A stretch of 64,000 nucleotides of DNA from Puffinus mauretanicus (GCA_023333565.1 JAJKFH010000115.1:868001-932000), one strand, 5' to 3'; positions 1 to 15,500 are shown, counted from the stretch's first letter. Notes: a model not told the origin generated them from the sequence alone. Made by a program: numbers and translations.

Positions 1-1534
1 AAAACCACCAAGAGCCAAGAAATGACTGTCAGCTATTTTTTACTTCCATAACTAACAGCAGGGTTCTTTTTATTTTTCAGATAAAGTTAATGGATGCAGC
101 TCTTCCACTGCCACATTTATAAACAATTTGGTTTAGAGGCTGCTAAAGAATACTTGCAAAACATCATTTAGGGAGCGAAAGTATAGTTTTTATGCAATAT
201 AGTGTTTATATCTGTGGAATGACAGACATGCTGTTTAAGAAATGCTGCTTTTCTGTCAAAAATTAAACACTTGGTTATACTCTACAGTTATTCACTCACT
301 TGGTGGTAGTTGTTACTTAAGTACCTCCTGTCTAATCTCTGTATACAGAGTTGTAGGCTTGGGAACCAGCAGAGATACCTAGTTTCCTTTGCTGAGAAGT
401 AATGCAGCTCCTGGCTCACTCCACTGCCAGGGCAACTCAAATATCATCTTGATGTGGTTTTTTATGTATAAATAATTATCCCTCTTTCCTTCGCTTATTC
501 TTTCCCTATTGAATCATCCTGTCAGTTTTGGTTTATGTCTTGTTCATTTAGTTTTACTGTCACATGTATACAGGTATCCACCCCTATTAACACATATTTT
601 ATAAACATGTATAATTAATGGTAGGGGAGTAATAAATGTCCATTGGGCTTTTACAAATTATCTATAAAGTTGCACCTGCCAAAGTCTGTCTCATTATACT
701 CAAGAAAGTGTCAGTCCAGTGTAAATAAAGAGGAGTTTTATTGCCCTTATTGTTGATTAAATCACTAGTAGCGAGGGTGGAAGGGGTGTTTGTGAAAAGG
801 CTGTTGCACCTCTGATAAACTGCACCTCTTCCAAAATACCCAGGTAAGTCCTCAGTTAACCACATCGAAGGTTGGAGAGAAAGAGAGATGGGAATAGAAG
901 AGCAAATAGGGATGTGGGGGGAAGGTAGGGGTAACTGGGCTTTCAGGTTAAAAAGGACCAAACAGTGGAGAGGATGAGGGGCAAAATATGGATAGATCAC
1001 CTGAGCATGTGTCTCTGCATGGCTGCTGAGATACAGTTTGTTTTCTTTTGCTTGTAATAGTTAATTCAAAGGGTAACCACATGAAAATACAAAACTTTCT
1101 TCTGAGGCATAATCTCCTTTTACTAAGACAACAAATCAAGACCCTGAGTATCGAATCATTTAACAAAACGTCATGATTTCCATGGGTTGTTTTGAGGATA
1201 GTAACACATTTTGGCCATTTGAAATCAGATCAAGTTGCATCTTAGTTTACAAGCTGTCAGTCCAGATCCATATTCTTTTTAATAACAATAAAAAACATGT
1301 TCAGTTTGTCTGGCTTTTACTTTTTATTTTTGTTGTGTCATAAAGACTCAATTTGGACTAGGTTTTGGATGTTTTCTTTCCCCTTAAGCACTTCTACAGA
1401 AAAAAATGGTTTAGATTTAACAACAACAACATGTTAATATCCACAGTTTGCCTGCTGTCCATACAACAGCTTTAATGTATAGCTGCAAGAGCTGTCTCTA
1501 AGACACAAACTTAAAAATCAGAAACTATATGGCA

Positions 1535-1575
1535 CCCAAGATCCTCATCTGGTGTAAATTAGCACCCAAAGAGTA
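1535..1575. repeat. Possible fragment of ancient palindromic repeat (CTGGTGTAAAT type)
   Basis: The segment contains CATCTGGTGTAAATTAGCAC, which closely resembles 24526-24543 (CACCTGGTGTAAACTGGCAC). It also resembles one arm of a short palindromic dispersed repeat that I recall as common in reptile and bird genomes, with arms reading roughly CAGCTGGTGTAAATCGGCA. Only one arm is visible here. The family assignment is from memory and the match is short. Confidence 0.25.
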
Positions 1576-4500
1576 TGCTGATTCATGCAAATTAAGATTT
1601 TCCCTTCCTCATCCTGCATGTTAGACTCAGAAATAGAATTTCAAAATAAAGGATCTGAAATTCTGCTCCTCTTTCATTTACCTGCTAGTTACTTAATTAT
1701 TGATAAAGCGTGCAGAGAAATAGACTGAAAAGTGGTAGTGATCTGTAATATATGGGAGTATTGGAATGGAAGGTAAATCCCATAAAATTCTAATGATCTC
1801 TAATAATAGAGATTATCACTTCTCACTTTTGGTACCTAACAATTTTGCTTGTGGAGGACACCAAGGGGAGGGCATGAAGTAACACACTACTTGGTGGCCT
1901 GGAGAGGATAAAAGCAATAGCAGGCAAGACGTAAGCTCCTAAAGGAGGAAATTTTCATTGCAGTTAGCTTTGCTGGAGGAAAATGTTGTGGAAATAACAA
2001 ATGTGGAACCTGGCATTTATGCCCCTAGAAAGGAGAATAGTCTAAAAAAAGTAAAAGCAGAGGTTACCTATTTTTCTAGGGAACTCCTCTGTGCTCGGAA
2101 CAAACCAACTGGGAAACGGGATTTCACTGTAAACAGCTGTTCTCAGCATCTGCATTTCAATCACTCTCCTGTTGGGACTACAATACATTTATAAACCAGC
2201 TGCAAAAATCAACTAGTATTACAGTGTGCTTCAGTGTATTTGCAAAATGGAAACAAGTACTGCAAAATACATGCTTTAAGGTCCCTGCAGCAACCCTACA
2301 GCACATGTACCAGAGAAGAATAGCAAGAGAACAGGATCTTGCACTGAAAACTAGTATTAGAAAAGCAAAGAGGAGGTTCGTGGCAAAGCAGCAAACTGAC
2401 ATTTCTCAATAAGAGGGAGGATTGCCGTTGTCTCCAAAGCCCAGGTAAAGTTGAGTGAGGATGAGAGAAAAATTCCCACAGTTCCATCTCTCCACCCTCC
2501 ATCCCTGTCATTTATACTTGCTAAAATGAAATTTGTAGAAAGTTATAATATTCATTAAAAAATATGGCTCTCGAACATCCACGAAACATCTAGCCCCAAG
2601 TAAGCACAAGCATGCTGACTGCACACTTGTCTGTTTTAATGTCGTAGAAGATCAAATTTTCTAGGAAAAGCAAACAACTTTAGCAGCAGGTGGCTGAAGC
2701 ATAGCCTTCAGAAAGCTGTTAAGAACCATTTTTGTCTGGGAAATAAAACATGGTTGCAAGCTATGTTATTTGCACTTATTGATTCAGTGAAAGGAGTCAC
2801 CTTATGTTTAATTCAAGTTGTAGTCCTGGCTTGGACAGGCTTAGAACAATAGAGTTTTACAAATCCATTTGTTTAAGTGACTCTCATGGTGGTTGTTCAC
2901 ACTGTTCCCTATGTTGTTTTTAGATTAGCTCTCTTCTTACTGACAGAGGCAAGAGCTGAAACAGAGGAGGGGGTGGGTGAGGGGAGAAGAGGGAGAGGAA
3001 GGTACTGGTACCCACAGGAGAGGGCCACGTGTAGCAGCAGGGTGTAGGGCTATGGATCAGTGGCAGATCAGGCAACCAGTATCTCAGAAGGCTCGAGAGG
3101 CAGCACCATCCTTTTCAACCACCCAGCTCCATTTAATGGTACATTCAGCATCACATGTAAAATCAATTGCAGTCTCTATTACATCTCAATAAATATTTCT
3201 TTTTGCCTCATTGGTGAAACAGTTAAAAAAAAAAAAAAGTACTTACATTCTTAGGCTTCTTCCCCCCGCCCCCTTTTTTTTTTTCCAAAGGAAAATCACC
3301 ACAACTCCTAGGCAGCCAGAAGAAATTACATCCCTCAAACAGAAGGCTGTTCCTTTTACAGGTTGGTGAGTGCACTCATTAGGTGATCAGCTTTCCATAA
3401 TCGGAATGGTGACTTCCTTGCCAGTTACTGACATCTGTCAAACATGGGCACTGGTGATCCATCAGAATGGGTTAATTTCACAGGAAAGGGTCACTCTGAG
3501 AATGCTACACATTAATTTGCCAATCTGGTTGGGTCAAGAGCCCTTGGAAACAAGGGGCCTGCTTTGTCATTATTGGAGAAACACTATTCTGTGTCAAGGT
3601 GTCAGTTCACCTATTTTTGTTCCAAGGAAGAAATACTTTGTAAATAAAACAAAACCACCCTACGTACCCATTACAGATATTTACATTTAAAAATGAATGC
3701 AAAATCCCATCCAGAGTTTCCTGCAGAAATTTGCATCAAAACATACGTTCTCCCCAGACACCTTTCCTTTGCTAAAATCAGCTGTACCTTTTCAAACTTA
3801 CCACAAGACTTTGTACAGAGACGGATTTCTATGGTTGTGGTCATGTTTTAGTTTGCTTTGGTTTATTTTCTCACATTAGTTGCTTTGACCATGGAGGAAA
3901 GAGAGAAGGTGGGTTATGAACAGGCAGGACCTCTGCCCCCAGCCCAGCTCCTAGGTAGCACATGAACACTGTGCTGGACAGAGGATCTCTGCTCTGCCCC
4001 TGGACCAGGGCAGCAGATGCTCTCCTTTTCAGGATCCTCACAAAAACTCAGGGCAAACTTCCAGCTGCTTCATACATTTTCTAATACCTCCCTCACCAAC
4101 ATTCAGCTGTATACTTTCACAACAGCTAAAATAAACACCGTGCCATCACTTGATGTTTCACCAGCCTCCCTTGGGAATGTGATGTTGGTGGTTACACAGT
4201 AAAAAGGCAGGCTCAGCTGTTCACACAAAAACACAAAACACTTCGAAACCAATCCCAGCACAATGTCCCAGGGTTTAATGCTGACAAAAGAGTATGGAGT
4301 CAAAGACTGGAGACCGAGATGAAAACCACGCTGAGGTTTCACTCCACAATACAAAATTATTTGAGGTACTATGAAAAAAGCACTAGATAATGGCAATGGT
4401 GCAGTGCTGCAGCAATTACTAATTACGGCGAGGACTTCTGCTCAGCTTTTCACCCTCCGCACAGGCTGGGACTGAAGCGACAGTGCAAATAGAAACCATG

Positions 4501-6545
4501 CATTTAAACTCAAATGTGAAATGAGACAACTTTCATCTGTTAATTTAGCTGGATGCACATATATATGCACACACACACGTGAGACAGCTCACAAACAGTC
4601 CCCCTCTCCCCTGCCCCTGACCTCGAGTCACCACCCGGCTGCTGAAAACGTGCCCTGCCCAGGCCAGCGGCAGAGCATGCAGAGCTCTCGATATTAACAA
4701 ACAATTTTTTTAAGAAGCAGCCTTGGTCTCAGCAGTGGGGTTAGTACTTAGTCTTCCCTACAAATGCTGTAAGATGTTTAATATCCTCCAGGGAAGGCGA
4801 TGCTGCTATCAGTTACATAATTCAGTCCAAGCATGGCATTTCTAACTATAGACTCCTGTGGTGCAAAGTCAGCTGTGGGTGGGGAGAGCTCAGAACACAG
4901 CAAAGATGTAGATATTACCCTGGGAGGCACCACGATAAAGCATCGGGTTTTGTCACACCGTCTTTTATGAGGATTGGGTCAGAATATCGAGATGGAGCAC
5001 TGAAGAAGGTTATACATGTTACTTGACACACCAAACCACGCCATCACAGATACACTGCCAGGCAGGGAAGAAGAGTGAGTGGGGCTGCAGACTCCCTTTG
5101 CTTTTTTAAGGCCTTTTGTAGCCCCCCTGGAAAACCATGGAGGCCCAGATCTCACAAGACACTGTGGGTCACAAAGCACACTCTATGTGGATCCTGCACG
5201 CTGTGCTCAGCGCCTGTACCTGAAAGCTCTGTGGACTACAGGCAAATGGTCAAGGTTTTCCGTGACAGGCCGTGAAATATTCCAGGCTTAATCTACTCAC
5301 CAACAGATCAAGCCACAATAACTTGAAACCAGGCATGGAATTTCACCTAAAGTGTGGCCCCTGAAAAGTCTGTAAAAATAATCTTTTTGGAGACAGTCCA
5401 CTGACAAAAAATGACTGGGCACCTGATCAATTTTAAATTATGAAGTGGGTAATAGTAACAGTGTTTTAATTAGGGCATTTTCGCTCCTCGTGTAGCTATT
5501 CTGTAAAAGGTACTTTTTCTTTGTTATTAGCCATGACCTTTTTAGAGATATGCTACCCAGCTGATTCATACATTTTGGTACACTTGCAAATATAGAGCTT
5601 TTGTGCCTCTTATGCTGGCAAATGTCCAGAATCGACCAACATGGAAAGAAGTGCTAAGGCTACATGGCTACAATTTTCAAAAGTAATTTCTGGGTGTCAC
5701 TGATGAAGCCCTGTCAAGAATCACTTAGTTGAATTTTGAAAAAACTATCTAGGCACTCTGTAGTCAAATCCATATATTATAACCAAATATATTCTAAGTC
5801 TGATTTTCCATCAGCTCGATCAAAACTGGTCAGAATTTAACAGATTAAACAGGTATAAAAGCTGAAAATACTGGAACACATTTCAAGATAAAGATCATGG
5901 GAATTTTAATCCCAACCACATACCAGCGGATGTTCCACTCAAACTATGCTGCAACACATAAGTAGTATCTACAGGAATAAACTATTCAGAGATAGGAACA
6001 AGACGGCAGGAAAACAATCTTTCTAACTATGTACTTTACATTCTGTTATTTTCCTCAGATATCCTTACTTCTTTCTTGAGTTGGAGGGAAAACGCATGCT
6101 GGACTAAGACACCAATTGTCTCAAAGATTATTTCAACGAAGACGATGAAACGAAAGTACAACAGGAATATCTCAACAGAACAGGTTTCAAGTTAGACTGA
6201 TTTTCTTCTACAGTGGTTTGAAGGGTCTATTAAACCTGTTTTGGGGGATAGCCAGCTGATAGGCCATTAGCACTGCAAAGCCTGAAGGTAAAATTATCTC
6301 TCAATTTAAATGAACCCAGAGAATCTCAGAGTCCTTAGAGAAAAAAGCAGGTATTATTATAGCTTTATTTCTTCAAGAAGTCTAGTAATGCTGCTCAAAA
6401 CTTTTTTGAAAAAAGGTCTGTTATACAAAACATCATGGTGTAAACCAGGACAAGGTTCTGTAATGTGTCCAGAAAGGCTGTAAGATAGACTAATAATAGT
6501 TTAACCTGATCAGACTCCAGCTACAATTATGATCAAAGGTAAAAT

Positions 6546-6563
6546 TCTTATCAATTGATAAGA
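6546..6563. repeat. Perfect 18-bp palindrome with opposed GATA motifs
   Basis: The sequence TCTTATCAATTGATAAGA is its own reverse complement. Each arm contains a WGATAR-type core (TGATAAG on one strand, CTTATCA on the other), the motif known to be bound by GATA zinc-finger transcription factors. Whether it is functional cannot be told from sequence; an AT-rich window of this size can produce such a palindrome by chance. Confidence 0.5.
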
Positions 6564-9500
6564 GTTTACTTCACTGTAGCACAAGTGTAAAATCAGACAA
6601 CCACTAATCAGGTGCCATGACTAAAAGAAAGAACATTGCAGCAAGTCTTTATTTGTCAAATAAAAAGGGTGAAAAATCAAGCAGATTTGGTTTGGGCTTG
6701 GCAGCAGGATGAAAACTGAGCTCATGCTGGAAGTACAGTTCAAAATTGAGCTCTCATAGAAATGTTTCCAAAATAATAACAGAAATGATAAAAAAAAAAT
6801 GGGCTGTAATCAAACATGAAGACCACACAGTGAAGCACTCAAATGAGGAGATGAGACTCTCCAAAGCCTTTTCTCTGCTCGTACACAGCTTGGAATAGGA
6901 GTGAGTTTAGAATCGTATCTGTATCCAAGGGAACTGCTCATGGGTTGTTCAATTATAGGCTCTTCTCATATTCTTGAGGAAGATATTTGTATGGTCTTGA
7001 AGCAACGCAACGTCAAATGGTTGACAAACAATTTCCTACACAAACACAAGGGTCTAGGACCCCTGAATAGTACTTCAAAACTTAAGACTAGCAGCAAACG
7101 CTTGGGTCTTCCATAAGCATACCATTGTGGTATGGCTCCTCTGATCTTCAGTTCTTTCCTTGGGAAATCAGAAGATGGCTGAGGCAAAAAAAATAGTCAA
7201 GAAGATTCTTTGTGCTACTTCTGCGGTAGAAATGAGTTAGTCTGTATTTAGACAGTGGTCATCATATAACTCAAAGGTACAGACGTGCAGTTTTTCCAGG
7301 TTAAAAAAAGTTTTATTGAAATCCTATGCCTATTCTGTACAATATACACACAAAAAGAGAAATTGCAGCAAGAGCACAAAAGGTTAACTTTAGAAGATGC
7401 AAAAGACAGGGCTTGATTAAGTTAAATTTCTAACAATACTTTATCTATTCACTTGGGTGCAAGTATTAGGATACCACCTCCTCTCAGGCATCACATGTAC
7501 TTTTGTATTTAAGAAATAAAAAGGTCTCATAGATCACACAAGAGAAGATGTGAACAGCTGCCCATTCTTCTCCATGGAGAGTAACAGCCTCTTATTAGCT
7601 GTGCATGAGTTCTCAAAGCAAACTAGTTTCTTCCAGTTTCTCCAAGGACAAAGGAACCCCTGTTTCAGCTGTGGCCCCGCTACTTGGGTAGTTTGATGGC
7701 AAAATTAAAACTTGTGGTACTCACATGTACTTATAGATCAGCCTTGGTTTGTGCACTTCGCGAGTGAATGGGAGAAAGAAGAGGAATCTATTGTACATTC
7801 TCAAAAATCAATTTTTAAGGGCTAAAATTGGCCAAATTAAAACCAATCTCCTTCCTATTCCCTTCAGCAAGGGTAATTTCTGTAAGATATGTCAGTTTTC
7901 AAAATTCAGTAATTTCCCTCATTTAAAACACCCTCTTTTTATTACAGAGTGTATTTTCCTTCCCAGTTTTCTCCAACTTGCAAAGAAATGACTGTTTTCT
8001 GCTCAAATACAAGAAGTATTTCTATTCAGGCAGAGCTGAAGAATGATGTTTCAGTCAAGAAGGTGCAAATTTCAGAAAAGTTGCAAGTGATTGAAAACCA
8101 GAGGCTAGGAAATTGTTGCTCAGAGCTAATAATAGCAGTCACTCTCATATTGCTTTGGCAGGTCTTGCTTCAAAGAAGATCTGTATTTCCTTATCAAGAG
8201 TTTCTATATTTCCATACTCTTCCTAGAACAGGTCAGAGCCATAGAGCCAAGTCTCACATCTTTTAAAAGGCAAGATTTTCCTTTCCCTTCTCTTGGTCCT
8301 TTTGCTCTGTGTGATTGCAGGCCTAAAGACAACTTCCATCATTCGCAAGCAGGTTAGTCCATTTACAAATAAGCTGTGCCCTGGGTGCAGCAGGGTCACG
8401 AGAGGTGGCTCAGTGTGGAGCTGTCTTCAGTCCAGCAGGACATATCAAATCACATGCAATCCAGTGCAAGCAAGGCTATACTGTTTCCACAGTACTTTTA
8501 AGTTATGCAGGATATGCCAGTTACCCCACCAATCTTCTATTATTCCAGCTTGTAGAAAATTTACTGTAAAAACTGTATATTTTAAAAAGAAACAGACTAT
8601 AAGTAATTTTCATGCACCACTCCATTATGGTAGATAATGACATTTCACATATTATTTTACTGATCATAGAATCAGAGATTTAAGTGCCCTTGTCAGAGCA
8701 CGCAATGAAGCTTTGTGAAAATAGGTACAGTTTTATTACTAAAACCATAAATCAGAATATTTTTTCTTAGAAAGTTCTGCCACAAACATATGACAACATG
8801 CCAGGCAAGACAATCCATTTCCTTGTGCCTTAGTTTGCACTCATCTTCAGCAAAAAATTAATGGCATAGCTACCACAGCACTTCTTTCCCACACATTAAG
8901 TATTAAAACCAGATAATCCTTAACACTGGAGCTTACAGAGACATCATGAAGGAGTTCTAGTGCTCTGCCTCTTGCTCACCTCCTTGGTAGGAAATGCAGA
9001 ACCCAGAACATGTTTTCAAATGAACTTCCCATTTCCTGAATTATTTTGTAAGTGATCCTGGATAGTTCAGAGTCATCCAGCAGATAAAGGAAATGGAGAG
9101 TTTCAATGTTTTGCTCTCGAGTAAAGTGAATATTTACCTCCCTTAATGATCCTAATCTTAATGAAGAGGTAAATGAGACTTTCAGGATTGGATACCTTTA
9201 AATATCTTGAAGAGCTTTTCATGGTCCGGTTTGGAAACATTTCCTTGCCCTAAGAAGCCACCAGTCTGTACAAGTAACACTATTCACAAAAAGATAACAA
9301 AATTTGACTTAATTTGATTTCCTTACCTTCTTACACTTCACAGGGAGCAGAACACCGCAGTTAATTACATACATAACCATGGCTGTTTTTCTTAAAGTGT
9401 ACACTAAACGCTACTGTCACCAGGGTAGCTAAAGATGTTTTACAGCATAGAAACTGGGCCTTCACCAATGCTAGGAGGACAGTCTGCTGCACACTCTCAA

Positions 9501-12500
9501 GACTGCAAAACTCTAAAAAATGAAAATAATTTTCCTCTGGAACAAGACTTATTTCTTTCTAAATTTCAGCTTTTAATCCCAGCAATAGAACTGTTCAACA
9601 GAAAAAGGAGGGAATATTTAAAAAAAATAAGAAAAGTATATTCAGAAACATCTAAATTTTTAAAATTTAAACTAAAGAATAACGCAAACATCTTTGGGCA
9701 GAGAGGGAGAAAAAGCATGCATTGAAGGGGATGGAAATTTTCGTTTTGCAAAAACTAAGGTTCCAGATAAGAGGGAACAACATAAACCATGCATGTATGA
9801 TTGAAATAATCATGAAACTCTACCTACATCTTTTGCATCCAGCACTCTCTTGATGAATGTAGTGTTTAAATGTATGTCTGCAGAGCTGCACTACATGTTA
9901 TGTGTCTTTATTCCCTTACCTTCCATCCTGTTCCCTCCCTCATTTAAATTTACTTTTGGTTTTAAACAAACATACACTAGATATAGGACTTAGTATTGGA
10001 AGGAATCTTCTGCACAGAAATGCCTGCGCATTCAATTATCAATGAAAAACACCCCTTTAGCTGTGGCTAAAACTTTGTCACATTTTGTCTCATTTTCCAG
10101 TTACTTCACTAACCAACTAATTGGTCCGTCAAAGTGTGTTACAAAGCCTATTGAAGCTGGAGAAATGTACCAGGTGGGGAAAGGTGGAACTACTTTCTAA
10201 AGTATAGATACTTTCTTTGCTATTCTATCTTTCTGATGATACCATTCCTAAACTGATCCGTTAATTAAACCTCCCAACTACTGGAAAAGTAATTTTATAT
10301 ATTACTTTTTTTCAGCAATCAGATACCTGGTTTTCCAACTTGAAAACATGGTGGGGTTTGCATCAAAGGAAGCTCCCTTCCAAACTACATGTGGTAGTTT
10401 ACATTTCTTTGCACCCAGTCTTACCTCCTGGCTTAGGAGTAAAGTTTCAGATACTTTTATCTTTAAATCAAAGGGTCAAAACCTAAATTTAAAACCCCCT
10501 CCAGAATCAAGGCTACAATTATGTATTCCATTTCTTTTGTTCTAAAGAAAACACATCTAAGCTAACAAAACACCTTTCCCCCTGTTAGTTACAGACCTGT
10601 TTTTAATTATTGTGCTCTAGAATTAATGCTTGCAATCAACTCGCACTCACTTGGAAATTTTCTAATACTAGTTTCTCTAACATTGTCCTCAGTATTGATA
10701 AAAAAAAAAAAAAAAAGAGTACTTCAGTTTTGGGTTTTTTAAAATAAAAAATACAGGATTTACATATCTAGACACTAGACTATTAGCAGTATTTGTTCTG
10801 TAATATCTGGGAAGTTAGTCCCCAATGGCCATAAAGGCTTATAGCAATCTCTCCAATTAATATGAGAGAAACCTTTGTCTACATCTATTTTTATGTAAGA
10901 GATAAATAATCAAGGTGAATTTAGTGCTAAAGACAAAAGAGAACATATGATGATTCAGCATACATTCACATAATTGCTGCAGTCATTTAAAATAAAAAAC
11001 AAACCCCAAAATACTCCAAACATTTTTAATGCTGAGCTGATACAGTTGTTGCAAACAAAAGAAGCATTACCCTTGTCTCAGTCTCTCTTTACTTCAATTG
11101 AACATCATGGAGAAGAAACTGTATGAGAAGTCACATATGGGATTGCATCTCATTGATGCACTGTAAAGGGAAAGACTATTAAATGAGACAAATTCAAGCT
11201 GCCAACACTGAGAATATCAAAGTATTTAAATGACAGCAGAGCTGGAGTTAAAATAGCTGAGACACAAGAGTTTAAGAGATGACCTTCTCTTGAATGGTGA
11301 CATGATTTGCCAATTATCCATCAAGCTCTGTGTGGGTATTTGATACATTTATCACATATAAAACCATTCATTTTAATATAGTGGAGACCAAGATTTTATT
11401 CATTGTGAGCTAGCCTCATTATCCCATTGTGCATTATTATAGAGACAGCATAGCCACCTTTTAGTGCTTACATCTAATGGCCTTTAAGCGTGAAGGATGC
11501 TCACCTGTCCTAGCTAACACTTTCATAAAAAAAGATGCCCGTTTATAGCAGAGGATTAACTGCATACCAAAATGAACCCGTTATTACTCAGTATGACCAT
11601 TACACCCATCCCAATTACATTTTCACTTCTGGACACAGCACACACCTCTAGCTTAGTTGGCAAGGGACATTGCTTCTCCACAACAGGTTCTCTGGGTGAT
11701 CACTAGCCTCTGAGATTTGTTTCTGTCTGAAGACTGTCTTGATTTTTCTTACCTTAAGTGAATAGCTATAGTGCATTGTGGTAAATGCATTGTAAATGTG
11801 TCTGTAAGGATCTGGTGTACAAGCAGAAAACAAACTACAAGGGACTGCCATCATGGAGACAGGCTGATCTGCTTCACGCAGATGGACAAAAAAGAGTAGA
11901 AATGAAACAACAGGTAGGACAATCAGTGACTACTTCTGGGAAGAGGACATGAGTTTTAGCTCCTCATTTTACAATAACCTCTAAAATAAATGTGTGTCCT
12001 TAAAAAAATGAAAGATACATGTTTGCTTCTTAAATTTCTCTAAAGAATAACTATTTATATATGACTGATAAGGAAAAAAGAGATAATTCAGAGCAACAGA
12101 ACTGTTGAACATTGGCTAGATAATCACTGTCTTATGCAAACTCAGTCTGACTATAATCAATACAAACACTGAAGGGCTCTTTGAAGGTGATGGAGATGAG
12201 GGGAGGGAGGAGGATTCATGTTGAAAGAAGAGAGGATACAAGAAGCGTTGTTAAGATGTCAGAAGAAGGCCAAACATCAGGAAGACATGGAAGGTTTCTG
12301 GAGTTTGGAAGGAGAACAAGGATGAGTACACACAGGTAAAATGAGATTATGTGATATTTAGAAACCAAATGAACAGTTGTAATCCCACCCCATTATACTC
12401 AAGGTTACACAGGTATGTTCTGTGATCATAGGCAAACCCTGTCCAAGGAGCTATTATCTCTACAGAAAAGTAAGAATTGAAGTGATGAGAAGAAAGGCCA

Positions 12501-15500
12501 AAAATCTCAATCAAGTGATTGAACAGTAACAACAATAATAACAAAACCACCAACAATAACAACATAAAACTCAGTTTGCATAACTTTGACTTCATTCCTG
12601 TTACCAAGCTCAGCTAAAATTTTAGCATCCTGAGGTTTGCAGTTTGCCTCAGGAAAACTGGGAGAAAAATAAGATATTCCAAGGACAAGTGAGATGGAAA
12701 AAGAGAGCGTATAAAGGGCCCAAAATACAGAGTGTGTGCCTAACAGAATAGCAGATATTACAAAAATGTAGAAAAAGGACAAGGTATATCTCACATTGTA
12801 AATTTAAACAGTGGCATGGAAGGCAGTGAAAGGAGAATTGGTTGCAAGTAAAATACTGTACTGTAGTGTAAAAATACCAAGTTATTTCAAGGACCTGAAG
12901 AGGAAACAAGCATCTCCTTTATCCTGAGTACACTAGACATTTTTCCCCATTCACTTTCAAATCGTTAACTCAATAGGTAGAGAAAACTCAACAGTAACAA
13001 CTCTTCCAAAACAATGTTTCAAGGTTTGCAGGACCTGAAAGGCCATGTGATTTTCAAGGCTGATATAAAAGTATATCTCGCTTTTAAACTGTACCCGGTT
13101 CATCAGGAACTTACAGGAGGAAAAGATACGATGGATAGTAATTACAAGAGAAGGATCCAGGCCACCTCCCTTGATCAACCACAGCCACAAACATCCTGCC
13201 TAAGATGAACGTGAAAATACTTAAGAGGCTGACAAGTACCTTCCAAAACTTCTGGAAACTCTGCAAACCTCTAAGTTCCTTAGACAGACTTCCTGGAAGC
13301 TGGGGAGCAATCATGTGTTGCCTCTGTCTTTGCTTCTCTGGCTGTGCATCTGCAAGATATCTCTCTTGCCAGACCTTACAAGGACCTTGAAACTAGCTCA
13401 TTCTGAATTGCATTTAACGAAAATCTCTTATATTCAAAACCTTTCTGTAATATAGCCTGCTGATTTGATGTTCTTACATCTGTATTTGTTTACATTTTCA
13501 CCTTTTTACTTCATTACATACATATAACGTGCTGAGAACACTGCTAATCAATAGTGGCTCAGAATTATAGCACTGTTATTTGAAGTGCTTAGCTTGGGTC
13601 CAAATTAAAATTCTGTCAGATTTTGGAAGTATCTGGCTCAGAAATTTTATTCCAAATCTCTCTCCACTTGCTAATTTTATCACATTGTAGGAGCACACAG
13701 ACACTGATCAAATTTTTACCTTGCTTGGCATAAGGTGGTCCACTGATACTTGCTTTCCTGACTTCATTGTTACTCATGTTCCTAGTAGTCAAGTTCAGTG
13801 GCTTGGGGAAAATGCCTTTTTTTCCACTTGGCAACACTTCCTTACTGAAACTGAAAATTAAAAAAAAAAAAAAAATAGTAACATATCACATGGGAATTAA
13901 AGCCTGACAAAAATGGAATGCTTACTAAGAGTAAAGGAAAGCAAGAGAAAGAGGCAAGAATAATAATAAGCATTATAAAAAAGAAGAAATGCAGAGTCCC
14001 TCTCTTTTCTCCTTTCAGAACTCTAGTCACAACTATTGAAGACAATTAAAGGCTTCAGTTCAGATAAAAATCCCCAAACACTAAATGTTATACACATACT
14101 CAGAGAGGATGAGAAATGATTGCTGCCTCAAGCACTTGTGTTCTAAAAGGACAGGACAAAGGACAGAAGATGAAATAGGGGCACAGAGGGCTTCCTCCTG
14201 AAAGATGGTGTATTCTTTAGGTGCTGAATCAACAAAGCTCTTTAATATGCACAGTCTTTCTTTGAAGACATAGTTCAACATAACTGTTTCAAGATAAGTA
14301 CGTGCTTAAGTGTTTTGGTGGACCAGAGCCAAGTTGCTTGGCAGCTGGCAGGACTGAGTCCAGAAGATGTCTTGTCCGTGGTTGTGTTGAGGACAGGGAA
14401 AGGAATAATTACAGCCCATTGATCTTATTGATGTGAGCCCTAGAATCTCTGCTATGCTCTCTCTTGTCAGAGCCACTCATAGGCACATGCAGTGTCAGGT
14501 CCACACAGGGCCACTCCTTTTAATAAACTTAAAAAATGGCCAAGAAGTATGGAACTACCTTATGAAATATGGAAAACCTCACCTTCCAGCAACACTTCTG
14601 TGCTGTGCGTGTGGTAAAGCACAGAAAAATAGCCCAAATATATATAATTTCCCAGAGAAACAGGGACACTTTGAGCACTTGAAAATACTAAATTGTTAGG
14701 TTCTACCATCCAATCTTACAAACCTAGTTGTGTGGGGCAGCAGGAAAGATGGCAGAGAGCCAAGCTGCCCAGTGGGTGGCATAAATTAGCAAAGAAACAT
14801 TTCAAAGAGACATAAATATAGAAAACATTCCACAGTTTTCTTACTTAACTCAAAACTGTCACAAATACGGTTGTATATTTGCATGTTTTTTTAGCTGCAC
14901 CAGCTGAGCAATTTGAAGAATTCAAGTTACAACCAGGATGCTGAATATATCTGGATAAAACAGAACACACACCACCCAAGAGACAAAAGAGTCAGGGTAC
15001 CTTTGGTGAGCAGAGATTTCCTTAGTGAAGACACAAAAACAGTTTTCTTAAATAAATTCAAAGATTAGTGCAAAACAAAATGAGTTCTGGGTTGCTTGGC
15101 TATATTGAACCACATATATTTTCTCCTCAGGTACTTGGCCCTTTGAAACCGTATCTTTCACAAGTCCCTAAGTACAATATGTCTGCATGAATTAATTACT
15201 ATGAACCGTTAATGAGACTTAGAAAATGGTTTCTGCTATATCATAGCAAATAAAGGCTAGGTAGTCTACCTCTGTGTCACTCTGCCATACTGTTTGTTCT
15301 CTCTTGGGGAATCTATAGCCACAGAGGTCTTTCAGAGGAGAGGAACTATAAATAGTTGACTGCCGATAGGAGCTTTCAGAAGCTCTTAACTCGAACAGGA
15401 GGCAACACCTCTGAAAAGCCCGTCAGCAGCATGTTTCACTCTGGAAAGCACTTCTCCATGTAGGAAAAGTTTCATTTTTCAGCTTATTCGGTGGCTACCT

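Noticed and set aside
8293..8637. A 114-codon frame
   Set aside because: Random-looking protein and no splice context; not supportable as an exon.
8668..8700. ATCATAGAATCAG, resembling the reverse complement of the CR1 tail
   Set aside because: The match is about one octamer and the adjoining sequence lacks the expected GGTTGGAAAAG segment; too short to call.
10700..10716. A17 run as the tail of a processed pseudogene or SINE
   Set aside because: The upstream sequence shows no coding remnant, SINE head or target duplication. The same was judged for A-runs at 3225, 13860, 53873 and 61871.
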